DNA of 64,000 nucleotides from Alistipes communis (lineage in GTDB: Bacteria > Bacteroidota > Bacteroidia > Bacteroidales > Rikenellaceae), in assembly GCF_006542665.1 (NCBI RefSeq), contig NZ_AP019735.1:1364001-1428000 (forward strand), given 5' to 3'. Position 1 is the first letter of the stretch. Each line of letters opens with the position of its first letter. Shown here piece after piece: positions 24,107 to 32,220 of this stretch. Both the position numbers and the translations under genes were made by a program. The notes under the pieces are model-generated. The model searched no databases and had not been told where the DNA came from. It saw only the letters and a list, made by a program, of their open reading frames with translations.

Positions 24107-26260
24107 ATGAAACATTTTATCCTATGGGGTCTGACGCTCGCGGCCGTGGTGCTGGGCGGGTGCTCGGACGATTACGACGACACGGAGCTTCGCACGGGGT
24201 TGAACGATCTGCGGGATCGCGTCGCGAAACTCGAAACGCAGCTGACGAAGCTCAACGGCGAAATCACGACGATCGATGCGCTGGTCAGGAAATTGGAGAG
24301 CAATGTCTCGGTGGTGAAGGTCGAGCCGGGCACGGACGGCAAAAGCTACACGATCTACTTTTCGGACGACACGAAAGCGGTGATTGCCAACGGCGAGGAC
24401 GGCGCCGCGGGCAAGGATGCTCCGGTGATCGGCGTGAAGGAGGAGGACGGTGTCTACTACTGGGCGCAGACGATCGACGGAAAGACGACGATCCTCGAAG
24501 TCGACGGGCAGAAACTGCGCGTGACGGCCGAAGTTACCCCCCCCCGGCTGTCGGTCGACGAAGAGGGTTACTGGGAGGCGAGCTATGACGGCGGAGATAC
24601 GTGGGAGCGGATCACGAATGCCGCGGGCGAGCCGGTGAAGGCCGTGACGGACGACGGATCGTCGATTCAGGACTCGTTTTTCAGCGCCGTGACGCAGGAC
24701 GACGGCAACGTCTATTTCACGCTGACCGACGGGTCGGTCATCACGGTCGCGAAGCGGACGGATTTCTACCTGATCCTGCGCAAGGCTCCCGATGTGGCAC
24801 CCTTCGTCTACGGCGAGACCAAGACCTATGAGATCGAGAGCGCCGGCGTGGCGGAGACGATTCTCACCAAACCCGACGGATGGCGCGTGGCATTGAAGGA
24901 CGACGTGTTGAGCGTGACGGCTCCGGCGGCCGACGCTGCGGGCTTCGAGGCCGAAGGCACGGTGGCCGTGATCTATTTCGACGGTGCGGAGCGCAGCTCG
25001 GTGGCCAAGTTGGGCGTCGTGGTCGACAAGAGCCAGACCGGCGTGACCGAGGGCGACGACTTCACGATCGACATCACCGAGGTGACCGACAAGAGCGTCA
25101 CGGCGACCGTCACGCCGAAGGACGCTTCGATCTATTACTATGTTTCGGCTTACAGCGCCGCCGAGTTCGACGAGAAGGGCGAGACGGCCGTTACCACCGA
25201 ACTGAAAGCGATGTTTGACTACTATGTTTCGGCCGGATATTGGAGCGATTACTACCGCGATATGTATCTGCACAGCGGAACGTATGCCTATACCACACCT
25301 GCGTCGACGCCGCTGACGCCCGGTCAGTCTTACTATCTGATCACCTTCGGTCTGGAAGAGGGAGCTTCGGCGATGACCGTGACCACATCGGTAATGAAGG
25401 TTCCCTTCAAGACGACTACGCCGGTGGTGGTCAATACCAAATACCGCGTCACGGTCGACAACATCACGTGGTACGGCGCCGGGTACAGTGTGGTGCCGAG
25501 CGACGACCTGCACTATTTCCACGGCATCGTCAAGAAGTCGGCCTTCACCGGCGGGCAGGGGCAGCCTCTGACCGACGCGGAGGTGGCCGCCGCCTATGTC
25601 AAGGAGTATGAAAATCGTTATTATGACGAACTCTACCTGAATGATCCGACGACGATCAAGTGGACCGATCTTTCTTCCTGCGGTACGCAGCGGCAGGTCG
25701 TTCCGCGCGCCTGGATCCGCGAAAACGAACTGGCCAACGAGGCGATCCGTCCGCTGGTCGCCGAGACGGACTACTGCCTGATCGCCTTCGGCGTCGACGG
25801 CAAGGAGCTGCGCACGGACGTGGCGAAGAAGGAGTTCCGCACGCCGGCCTTCACGCCGACCGAGGAGTGCACGTTCGACCTCGACGTGACGGTATCGCGT
25901 CAGAATCTCTCGATCAAGGTCACGCCGTCGAACAAGAACCTGACCTATATCTGCCACCTCGACAAGAGTGCGACCTATTATGAGTTCGAAACCGACATGC
26001 AGTATGCGGCCGACGACCTCTTCTGGACGAAATACAACCTCGAAGCGGGCCGGACGCTCTCCGACGAGCTGCTGACGGGCGACATCGAAATGAAGGCCGA
26101 GAATCTGTGGGCTTCGACCGGTTATGTGGTCTATGCCTACGGCTGTACGGCCGACGGGGTGATTACCACGCCGCTCACGTCGGTCCGCGTATTGACCGAG
26201 GCCGGTTCGGATACGCCTCCGGCCACTGCCGCCAAGCCGCGTCTGGTGCGGGTACGGTAG
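24107..26260 (+). CDS. Multi-module surface lipoprotein with DUF4988-type N-terminus
   Basis: 717 residues from the ATG at 24107, which gives the lipoprotein signal MKHFILWGLTLAAVVLGGC followed by SDDYDD, the acidic pattern linked to surface export in Bacteroidetes. Residues ~25-145 are a short coiled coil plus a collagen-like GEDGAAGKDAPVIGV and 'DGVYYWAQTIDGK', the DUF4988 pattern. After that come repeated beta-sandwich modules of roughly 110-130 residues sharing 'V.VTPSN/KD...YY' and 'Y.LI.FG....G..TT....FRT'. The last module has 'EECTFDLDVTVSRQNLSIKVTPSN', nearly the same as in the lipoproteins at 27685 and 37909. The function is unknown; ligand binding at the surface is plausible. A run of nine C at 24537-24545 lies in the coding sequence. 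Confidence 0.82.
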   Translation: MKHFILWGLTLAAVVLGGCSDDYDDTELRTGLNDLRDRVAKLETQLTKLNGEITTIDALVRKLESNVSVVKVEPGTDGKSYTIYFSDDTKAVIANGEDGAAGKDAPVIGVKEEDGVYYWAQTIDGKTTILEVDGQKLRVTAEVTPPRLSVDEEGYWEASYDGGDTWERITNAAGEPVKAVTDDGSSIQDSFFSAVTQDDGNVYFTLTDGSVITVAKRTDFYLILRKAPDVAPFVYGETKTYEIESAGVAETILTKPDGWRVALKDDVLSVTAPAADAAGFEAEGTVAVIYFDGAERSSVAKLGVVVDKSQTGVTEGDDFTIDITEVTDKSVTATVTPKDASIYYYVSAYSAAEFDEKGETAVTTELKAMFDYYVSAGYWSDYYRDMYLHSGTYAYTTPASTPLTPGQSYYLITFGLEEGASAMTVTTSVMKVPFKTTTPVVVNTKYRVTVDNITWYGAGYSVVPSDDLHYFHGIVKKSAFTGGQGQPLTDAEVAAAYVKEYENRYYDELYLNDPTTIKWTDLSSCGTQRQVVPRAWIRENELANEAIRPLVAETDYCLIAFGVDGKELRTDVAKKEFRTPAFTPTEECTFDLDVTVSRQNLSIKVTPSNKNLTYICHLDKSATYYEFETDMQYAADDLFWTKYNLEAGRTLSDELLTGDIEMKAENLWASTGYVVYAYGCTADGVITTPLTSVRVLTEAGSDTPPATAAKPRLVRVR

Positions 26261-26277
26261 CATCCGTTTCGGAAAAT

Positions 26278-26312
26278 AAAAATCCCCGACTCCTTGCGAG
26301 CCGGGGATTTTT
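26278..26312. terminator. Bidirectional terminator
   Basis: aaaaatccccg(a)ctc pairs with gag(c)cggggattttt around a short loop, with one A-C mismatch that becomes G-T on the other strand. A run of A on the left and T on the right make it work both ways between the lipoprotein and pth. Confidence 0.88.
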
Positions 26313-26333
26313 ACGGATGACGACGGGGGCGGG

Positions 26334-26897
26334 TCACCGCTTGTTGTAGAGGTTCATCGTGCGTTCGGCGCCGATCGTGGCGAAGGAGAGAACGGCCCCG
26401 GCGAAGACTTTCAGCCGCTCGGGCAGCGCCTTGCGCTCTTCGTCCGACCACGACCCCAGCACGTAGTCCACCTGATGCCCGCGGGCGAAATCGCCGCCGA
26501 TGCCGAAACGGATGCGGGCGTACGCCTCCGTGCCCAGCAGCTCGGTGATGTTTTTCAGCCCGTTATGACCGCCGGCGCTGCCTTTCGGCCGCATCCGCAG
26601 CGTCCCGAAAGGGAGTGCGATGTCGTCCACCACGACCAGCAGATTCTCCGGCGCGATCTTCTCGGCTTCCATCCAGTAACGGACGGCTTTGCCCGAGAGG
26701 TTCATGTAGGTCGACGGTTTGAGCAGCACGAGCGTGCGTCCCTTGTAGCGCAGTTCGGCCGTCGCGCCGTAACGGCCCGTCGTAAAAGCGATGTTGGACT
26801 GCTCGGCTAAGCAATCCAACACCTTGAATCCGATGTTGTGGCGGGTGTCGGCGTATTCGGCGCCGATGTTCCCCAGTCCTACAACGAGGTATTTCAT
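26334..26897 (-). CDS. pth: Peptidyl-tRNA hydrolase
   Basis: 187 residues from ATG 26897 (MKYLVVGLGNIGAEYADTRHNIGFKVLD); a longer in-frame reading upstream lacks homologous sequence. Catalytic His is in DTRHNIG, substrate-binding residues in KPSTYMNLSG, the acidic residue in VVDDIALPFG, and GSAGGHNGLKNI is the C-terminal signature. It releases tRNA from peptidyl-tRNAs that drop off the ribosome. It follows rplY by 49 bases on the same strand, a very common gene pair in bacteria. Full length. Confidence 0.98.
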   Translation of the reverse strand: MKYLVVGLGNIGAEYADTRHNIGFKVLDCLAEQSNIAFTTGRYGATAELRYKGRTLVLLKPSTYMNLSGKAVRYWMEAEKIAPENLLVVVDDIALPFGTLRMRPKGSAGGHNGLKNITELLGTEAYARIRFGIGGDFARGHQVDYVLGSWSDEERKALPERLKVFAGAVLSFATIGAERTMNLYNKR

Positions 26898-26946
26898 CGT
26901 CCGGAATTTATCGGTTTCGACAATCGTTTCGGTTCCGGAGCGACAG

Positions 26947-27522
26947 CTACTGGGCGGCCTCCGCTGCGGCGCCGCGCGAAGCACGCGTTACGCGAACGGC
27001 GCAAACGGCCGTGGTGGCGGGGGTCAGGAATTTCAGGTCGTCCGATTTGAGGTCGCCCACGAAGATCGTCTTGCCCACGCCCAGCGTCGTCACGTCGACG
27101 GTGATCTCGTCGGGCAGTTTGTCGACCGGGCCGCTGACGAAGATCTTGCGGGTCGAGAGGACGAGCTTGCCGCCCACCTTCACGCCCTCGGCGTTGCCGG
27201 TCAGGCGCACCGGAATGCTGATTGCCACGGGTTTGCCCTCCTGCACGCGGTAGAAGTCGATGTGGAGAATCTCCTCGCGCACGGGGTGGAACTGCACTTC
27301 GCGCATCACGGCCTTTTCGGTCTTGCCGCCGATCGTCAGCTCGACGATATAGGAGTTGGGGGTGTAGATCAGCGGTTTGAGCGCTTTGGCGTCTACGCTG
27401 AACGATACGGTCTCGCCGCCTCCGTAGAGGACGCAGGGCACCTGGCCCTCGCGGCGGATGGCGCGGCTGGCTTTCTTGCCGAAGTCGGCGCGCGGAGTTG
27501 CCTCGATTTTGAGAGTCTGCAT
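26947..27522 (-). CDS. rplY: 50S ribosomal protein L25 (Ctc form)
   Basis: 191 residues. The N-terminal L25 domain begins with 'LKIEATPRADFGKKASRAIRREGQVPCVLYGG' and binds 5S rRNA; the C-terminal beta domain has 'EEILHIDFYRV' and 'PVRLTGNAEGVKVGGKL', the mark of the longer general-stress (Ctc) form. The final ~12 residues are Ala/Glu-rich and disordered. Cytoplasmic, on the large ribosomal subunit. First gene of an rplY-pth pair; the upstream promoter-like pair (27606-27635) overlaps the terminator of the next lipoprotein gene, showing how tightly the two units are packed. Confidence 0.97.
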   Translation of the reverse strand: MQTLKIEATPRADFGKKASRAIRREGQVPCVLYGGGETVSFSVDAKALKPLIYTPNSYIVELTIGGKTEKAVMREVQFHPVREEILHIDFYRVQEGKPVAISIPVRLTGNAEGVKVGGKLVLSTRKIFVSGPVDKLPDEITVDVTTLGVGKTIFVGDLKSDDLKFLTPATTAVCAVRVTRASRGAAAEAAQ

Positions 27523-27605
27523 AATTTTTTGTTTTTTAGTTGTTACCTCGGGCGTCGCTCAGGCCCGCGTTGCGGCGGGCCCCCTCGGCGCTTGCTTTCG
27601 TGCGG

Positions 27606-27635
27606 CAAAGATAGCGTTTTTTCCTGAAAAACAAA
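27606..27635 (-). promoter_or_regulatory. Promoter of rplY-pth (TTTG - 18 - TATCTTTG)
   Basis: On the plus strand CAAAGATA (27606-27613) and CAAA (27632-27635). The -7 box is a perfect match; the 18-base spacing is one short of typical. 84 bases upstream of rplY. Confidence 0.55.
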
Positions 27636-27672
27636 TTCCCGCAGCCAGAGTTTCGTTTTCGGCTGCGGGAAT
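27626..27672 (-). terminator. Terminator of the minus-strand lipoprotein gene
   Basis: attcccgcagcc (27635-27646) pairs with ggctgcgggaat (27661-27672); on the minus strand the stem is followed by TTGTTTTTC. It starts 13 bases past the lipoprotein stop. Confidence 0.85.
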
Positions 27673-27684
27673 CGGGAGGGAATT

Positions 27685-29478
27685 TTATTCGAATAGTCCG
27701 ACGGTGCGTTTGGGCGCGATGTTCGTCCATGCGTTCAGAAAGGGCGAGGCCGGCCGGGTAGCATCGGGTATGTAACTGTATGCGGCAAGGTGCAGGTCGG
27801 ATCTGTGCAGCTTGCGGACATTCGACACGGCCGGCGCGGCGGCAGGATGCGCTTTTCCCTGCTCATCGATCGTGAAGAAGGTTTTCTGCATTCCGGCGGT
27901 CACCTCTCCCTGTTGATTCAGTCCGTATGTATATGCCAAGTAGAGATTGCCGGGTGTGAAATTTTCGGGGAAAATATAGGTTTGATCGCCTTGCAGGAAG
28001 AAACCGTACTCCGTAAGCAGTTCTACGAGGGACATCTGTTCGCCGGCGGCCATTTCGGTCCATAGCAGCAGATCATCGGTCAGGTACTCCGCGTCAGATG
28101 CGAATTCGGCGTAATATTCGGCTTCACCGGCCATGCCGACATAGGTCATCTGCTTGTCGGCGGGAGATACCGTGACGCTCAAACCGTCGTCGGTCATGCC
28201 GTTGACGGTGATCGTACACTCCATAGGGGCGAAGACATCGCCGCCCGGAGCAAGCGTCTTGAAGGGCTGGGAGATGTAGACTTCGGTCGTCTGGCGGGCT
28301 TTGTTATCGAGTCCTACGGCCATAACGCAGTATTCCGTAGCAGGGTCGAGTGTGGTGTAGACGAAACTGTCGTTTCCGGTTTTGGTGACCATGCCGGCCG
28401 CTTTTTCAGGCGTGATCTCGATGCCGGCTTGCTCGGAGAGCGCTTCGGCGATAATTGCCAGTCCGTCGGCCATCAGTTGTGCGACGCCGGCTCCCTTGCG
28501 GTAGCTTTCGATAAGCGTCGTGTTGTAGACCTGCCAGAAATAGGGGGTAGCGGGATTCGAGGGTTTGATGGTGATGGTGGCCCCTTGCAGCGTGATGTCG
28601 GCGACCGTTGACGAGAAGGTGCAGTCCTGCGGTTTGAGTTCGCCGCCCGGAGTATGGAAGGGGACGACGACAATATCGGTCGTGGGGTAACCGCCCAGGT
28701 AGCCGAAGGCTACGGCGCAGTAGTCGGTGTCTTCTTCCAGCAGACGGGTGAAATCACGTGTCACGTCGCCCGTCTCGATGCACTCGCTGATGGCGGATCC
28801 GTAGCTGCCGATGAGAAACTCGGCCAGTTTGTCAGTCGGGTATCCTTCGATGCGCGAGGTGGCGATGCAGTCCAGAAAGTAGGGATCGGCATTGGTGGTC
28901 GTCACCGAGACGTTGGCGGATTCGGGGGCAACGCTGACGGAGAGTCTGTTTTGGGAGGGCATGACGGCAGTCGTGGAGATGAAATCATGAAAAACGTCGG
29001 TCGTAATTGCACCTTCGGCACCAACGCCGAATACCACCACGGCATAGTCGCTCTTCGGTTTGAGGCTCCATATCCTGCCGGCATCGATCGTCTTGTTGCC
29101 GCGGTAGATGAGCTGATCGTCGGGGGTGGTCCAGTCGATTGTGCCGTATCCTTTTTCGAGTTCGACCAAGGTCTCGGCTACGGCCTGTGCAGTTTTTAAA
29201 CGGTCGAAATCGGCGCGTGTGGTGATGCCGACGAAGTAGTTGCGTTGAGGATCATCGGACTCGACGGAGATGCGGAAATTCATGGCTTCGGCCTCGGAGA
29301 GCATAAGCACGAATGCCGGTGCGGGTTCAGGTTTCTCGGGTTCGGGCTTTTCAGGGCCCTCCTGTTCGGTACCCCCCCCCTTGTCGGGATCGATCTCTTC
29401 GGGCGAATCGCCGCAACCTACGCCTGCGAGGAGCACGACTGTGGCAAGGATTGCCATCCATGTCTGTTTTTTAATCAT
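27685..29478 (-). CDS. Multi-module surface lipoprotein (paralogue)
   Basis: 597 residues from ATG 29478 (MIKKQTWMAILATVVLLAGVGCGD), a clear lipoprotein; the upstream in-frame extension is untranslated leader. After Cys comes GDSPEEIDPDKGGG and a PEKPEPEKPEPAP linker. Three or four beta-sandwich modules follow, each ending in '.Y...A.G....G..T.....F.T', for example 'DYAVVVFGVGAEGAITTDVFHDF' and 'EYCVMAVGLDNKARQTTEVYISQPF'. The segment 'PQDCTFSSTVADITLQGATITIKPSN' matches the modules of the genes at 24107 and 37909. Function unknown. A run of nine G on the coding strand (29372-29380) falls at about codon 34-36, near the start of the mature protein, where length changes would shift the frame. 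Confidence 0.82.
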   Translation of the reverse strand: MIKKQTWMAILATVVLLAGVGCGDSPEEIDPDKGGGTEQEGPEKPEPEKPEPAPAFVLMLSEAEAMNFRISVESDDPQRNYFVGITTRADFDRLKTAQAVAETLVELEKGYGTIDWTTPDDQLIYRGNKTIDAGRIWSLKPKSDYAVVVFGVGAEGAITTDVFHDFISTTAVMPSQNRLSVSVAPESANVSVTTTNADPYFLDCIATSRIEGYPTDKLAEFLIGSYGSAISECIETGDVTRDFTRLLEEDTDYCAVAFGYLGGYPTTDIVVVPFHTPGGELKPQDCTFSSTVADITLQGATITIKPSNPATPYFWQVYNTTLIESYRKGAGVAQLMADGLAIIAEALSEQAGIEITPEKAAGMVTKTGNDSFVYTTLDPATEYCVMAVGLDNKARQTTEVYISQPFKTLAPGGDVFAPMECTITVNGMTDDGLSVTVSPADKQMTYVGMAGEAEYYAEFASDAEYLTDDLLLWTEMAAGEQMSLVELLTEYGFFLQGDQTYIFPENFTPGNLYLAYTYGLNQQGEVTAGMQKTFFTIDEQGKAHPAAAPAVSNVRKLHRSDLHLAAYSYIPDATRPASPFLNAWTNIAPKRTVGLFE

Positions 29479-29519
29479 GAGAGAGAATTTTAAGAGTGGA
29501 ACATTTTGTTTGTTGTCTC

Positions 29520-29551
29520 CAAAAATACGTTTTCGTTTTAAAAAGAGCAAA
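29520..29551 (-). promoter_or_regulatory. Bacteroidetes-type promoter (TTTG - 20 - TATTTTTG)
   Basis: Plus-strand CAAAAATA (29520-29527) and CAAA (29548-29551) with 20 bases between: both boxes match on the minus strand, 42 bases upstream of the lipoprotein ATG. Confidence 0.65.
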
Positions 29552-29768
29552 TCTCCGCGCAATTTTTCTTCCGAATCGTATCGGCCTGAAATGTCGGATT
29601 ATAGGCTGGTTGTGGGATTCGGACGATGATTTGTCGCCGATTCGATGCCATCGCCGCCGAATCGATGCATTCGTGCATTTTTCGGCCGTGCGATTGATAG
29701 TCGCATTTTTTTTTCGTGTCGGAGCGGATGTCGCGCTGCGTATGCGGTCGATATTCGGCGATTTTCGC

Positions 29769-29776
29769 TATATTTG
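29769..29776 (+). promoter_or_regulatory. -7 box of the ABC exporter genes (TATATTTG)
   Basis: Perfect TAnnTTTG, 18 bases before the chosen ATG. No -33 TTTG at normal spacing. Confidence 0.45.
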
Positions 29777-29793
29777 TCGAAATTTATCGCCAA

Positions 29794-30768
29794 ATGGAGG
29801 ATTTTTTATTGCGGGTCGAACATGTTTCGAAACACTACTCCGGCCATACGGCGCTCGACGACGTGTCGCTTGACATCCCGCGCGGTTCGGTCTACGGACT
29901 GCTGGGGCCCAACGGCGCGGGAAAGACGACGCTCATCCGCATCATCAACCGCATTACGGCGCCCGACGAAGGACGGGTGCTCTTCGACGGACGGCCTCTC
30001 GCGTCCGCCGACGTGCAGCGCATCGGTTACCTGCCCGAGGAGCGCGGCCTCTACAAGAAGATGAAGGTGGGCGAGCAGGCGCTCTTTTTCGCACGGCTCA
30101 AAGGGCTGTCGCGTGCCGAGGCCGTGCGCCGCCTGCGGGTGTGGTTCGACCGGTTCGACATCGCGTCGTGGTGGAACCGTCGCGTCGAGGAGCTGTCGAA
30201 GGGAATGGCGCAGAAGGTACAGTTCATTGTCACGGTGCTGCACGAACCCGAACTGCTGATCTTCGACGAACCCTTTTCGGGCTTCGACCCGATCAACGCC
30301 AATCTGCTCAAAGAGGAAATTTTGGGGTTGCGCGACCGCGGGGCGACGGTCATCTTCTCGACCCACAACATGTCGTCGGTCGAGGAGGTATGCGACCATA
30401 TCACGCTCATTGACCGTTCGCGCAACATCCTTTCGGGTGCCGTCGACGAGATTCGCCGCCGGCACGGCCAGAATCTTTTCCGTCTCGAATACCGCGGCGA
30501 CGAAGCGGCGCTCCGCCGTGCGCTCACTGGCCGTTGCGAGGTCGTGGCGTCGGGCGGCGACCTGCCGGCCGAAGAGGCGGCCGTCGTGCTGCACGCCTCG
30601 ACGGAGGGGCTTCCCGAATTGCAGTCGTTGACGGTTCACGTCGCCGACGACGCTGCGCTGCGCGGTGTGATCGCCGCTGCGAACGAGACGGTGGCGCTGC
30701 GCTCCTTCGCCGAACAGATTCCGTCGATGAACGATATCTTCATAAGAGCCGTAGACGGTTCATTATAA
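29794..30768 (+). CDS. ABC transporter ATP-binding protein
   Basis: 324 residues from ATG 29794; a longer in-frame reading begins upstream of the -7 box and is unlikely. Walker A GPNGAGKTTL, Q-loop region 'IGYLPEERGLYKKMKV', signature LSKGMAQKVQF, Walker B LLIFDEPFSGFD and the switch His in FSTHNMSS are all present. The last ~90 residues are the extra C-terminal domain (DUF4162 type) common in export ATPases of the NatA/CcmA group. It should power the permease encoded 113 bases downstream. The substrate is unknown; Na+ or a toxic compound would fit the NatAB resemblance. Confidence 0.95.
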   Translation: MEDFLLRVEHVSKHYSGHTALDDVSLDIPRGSVYGLLGPNGAGKTTLIRIINRITAPDEGRVLFDGRPLASADVQRIGYLPEERGLYKKMKVGEQALFFARLKGLSRAEAVRRLRVWFDRFDIASWWNRRVEELSKGMAQKVQFIVTVLHEPELLIFDEPFSGFDPINANLLKEEILGLRDRGATVIFSTHNMSSVEEVCDHITLIDRSRNILSGAVDEIRRRHGQNLFRLEYRGDEAALRRALTGRCEVVASGGDLPAEEAAVVLHASTEGLPELQSLTVHVADDAALRGVIAAANETVALRSFAEQIPSMNDIFIRAVDGSL

Positions 30769-30861
30769 ATATGTTATAAAGACATGTAGACAATCCCTCC
30801 AAACCGCCCTTCTCGAAGGGTGGCTTCGAGATAAGAGCCGTGGGCGGCTCGTTGCAGACCG
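30741..30861 (+). repeat. Imperfect direct repeat around an inserted hairpin segment
   Basis: ataagagccgtagacggttc at the 3' end of the ATPase gene recurs as ataagagccgtgggcggctc at 30831-30850 with about 17 of 21 positions alike. Between them is a small hairpin (ccgccctt/aagggtgg). It looks like a local duplication around an insertion. Confidence 0.5.
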
Positions 30862-30881
30862 TAAACAATTTACTATTTTTC

Positions 30882-32198
30882 ATGTCGAATATATGGCTGA
30901 TCGTGGCGCGCGAGTTCAACGAGCGCGTCCGCAAAAAATCCTTCATCGTCACCACGCTGCTCATGCCCGTGCTGATGCTCGGCCTGATGCTGGCGCCGGC
31001 GCTGATGATGCGCTACGCTTCGGGCCAGACCAAGACCATCGTCGTGATCGACCGCAGCGGACTGGTGGCGCAGCATCTCGAAAGCAGCGACGAGGTGCGC
31101 TTCGAAACGTCGGACCTGCCCGTCGATACGGCGCGGCGCGTGATGATCGACAAGTTCGGCGTGCTCTGTATCGGCGCCGACGTACTGGCGAACCCCTCCG
31201 ACGTGAAGCTCTACGCCAATTCCGCTTCGTCGATGATGCTCGAAGAGAATCTGCGGGGCCAGATCGCGAAAGTGCTCGAACGCGAGAAGCTGCGCGCTTA
31301 CCGGATCGAAGATCTCGACCGGATTCTGGCCGACGTCAAGACCGACGTCAAGATGCAGGTCGTCCGCAACGACGAGGGTTCGCCTTCGTCCGGTTCGTCG
31401 GCCGTCGCCGCAATGGTGGGGCTGGGGCTCGGCATGGTGCTCTACATGTTCCTGATGATCTACGGCGCCATGGTGATGCAGAGCGTCATCGAGGAGAAGT
31501 CGTCGCGCGTGTTGGAGGTCGTGGTCTCGTCGGTGCGACCCTTCGAACTGATGATGGGCAAGATCTTCGGCGTGGCCTCCGTGGCGGTGGTGCAGGTGCT
31601 CATCTGGGCCGTGCTGGTCTGCGGTGCGGGTGCGGCGGTCATGCCCCATGTGCTGCCCGACGGCGCGATGGAGGCTGCCGCGGCCTTGCAGCAGGGCGGC
31701 GGTGCGGCGACAGCCGCGGCGGGCGATTTCGACCCCGAAACGCTCGGCGCCATCGCCCTGGCTACCGACGTGGGTTATCTGGCGATGCTGTTCGGCTACC
31801 TGCTGCTCTTTGTCGTGGGCGGTTATCTGCTCTATTCGGCGATGTTCGCGGCCGTCGGGTCGGCGGTCGACAACGCACAGGACGCCGCGCAGTTGCAGAC
31901 GCCGATCATGATCCCCATCATTCTGGCCGTCATCGTCGAGATGTCGGTGCTCAACGACCCCAATTCGCCGCTCGCGTTCTGGTTCTCGCTCATCCCCTTC
32001 ACTTCGCCCGTGGTGATGATGGCGCGCATTCCCTACGGCATCCCGACGTGGGAGATCGTCCTCTCGCTCGTGCTGCTCTACGCCGCGTTCGTGGGGATGG
32101 TGTGGCTCTCGGCCAAGATCTACCGCGTGGGGATCTTCATGTACGGCAAGAAACCGACGCTGCGCGAGATGTTCCGGTGGATTCGCTACAAATATTGA
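30882..32198 (+). CDS. ABC-2 type export permease (NatB-like)
   Basis: 438 residues from ATG 30882 (MSNIWLIVAREFNERVRKKSFIVTTLLMPVLML). One N-terminal membrane helix, a large extracytoplasmic domain (~50-190), then a cluster of 5 hydrophobic helices: 'AAMVGLGLGMVLYMFLMIYGAMVMQSVIEEKSSRVLEVVVSSVRPFELMMGK' is the ABC-2 permease signature region, followed by 'LLLFVVGGYLLYSAMFAAVGSA' and the C-terminal 'LSLVLLYAAFVGMVWLSAKI'. It should pair with the ATPase just upstream. A Gly/Ala-rich loop (about 270-290) between helices is a low-complexity insert. Next comes a phosphatase-fold gene after 22 bases. Confidence 0.93.
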   Translation: MSNIWLIVAREFNERVRKKSFIVTTLLMPVLMLGLMLAPALMMRYASGQTKTIVVIDRSGLVAQHLESSDEVRFETSDLPVDTARRVMIDKFGVLCIGADVLANPSDVKLYANSASSMMLEENLRGQIAKVLEREKLRAYRIEDLDRILADVKTDVKMQVVRNDEGSPSSGSSAVAAMVGLGLGMVLYMFLMIYGAMVMQSVIEEKSSRVLEVVVSSVRPFELMMGKIFGVASVAVVQVLIWAVLVCGAGAAVMPHVLPDGAMEAAAALQQGGGAATAAAGDFDPETLGAIALATDVGYLAMLFGYLLLFVVGGYLLYSAMFAAVGSAVDNAQDAAQLQTPIMIPIILAVIVEMSVLNDPNSPLAFWFSLIPFTSPVVMMARIPYGIPTWEIVLSLVLLYAAFVGMVWLSAKIYRVGIFMYGKKPTLREMFRWIRYKY

Positions 32199-32220
32199 TT
32201 CGAAACCAATCCAAATATCG

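Larger units (their letters stand above)
29479..29793. other. 315-base divergent region
   Basis: AT-rich compared with its neighbours. It carries the promoter of the minus-strand lipoprotein (29520-29551) and the -7 box for the ABC genes (29769-29776). No gene or repeat seen. Confidence 0.5.

Noticed and set aside
24122..26263. 713-codon minus-strand open frame
   Set aside because: Antisense to the surface lipoprotein gene that has a signal peptide, promoter and terminator.
28753..28764. Further CACGTG core as parS
   Set aside because: Flanks do not fit GTTnCACGTGnAAC; the same holds for the other CACGTG cores, e.g. near 33473, 45200, 46918, 48976, 50552 and 58527.
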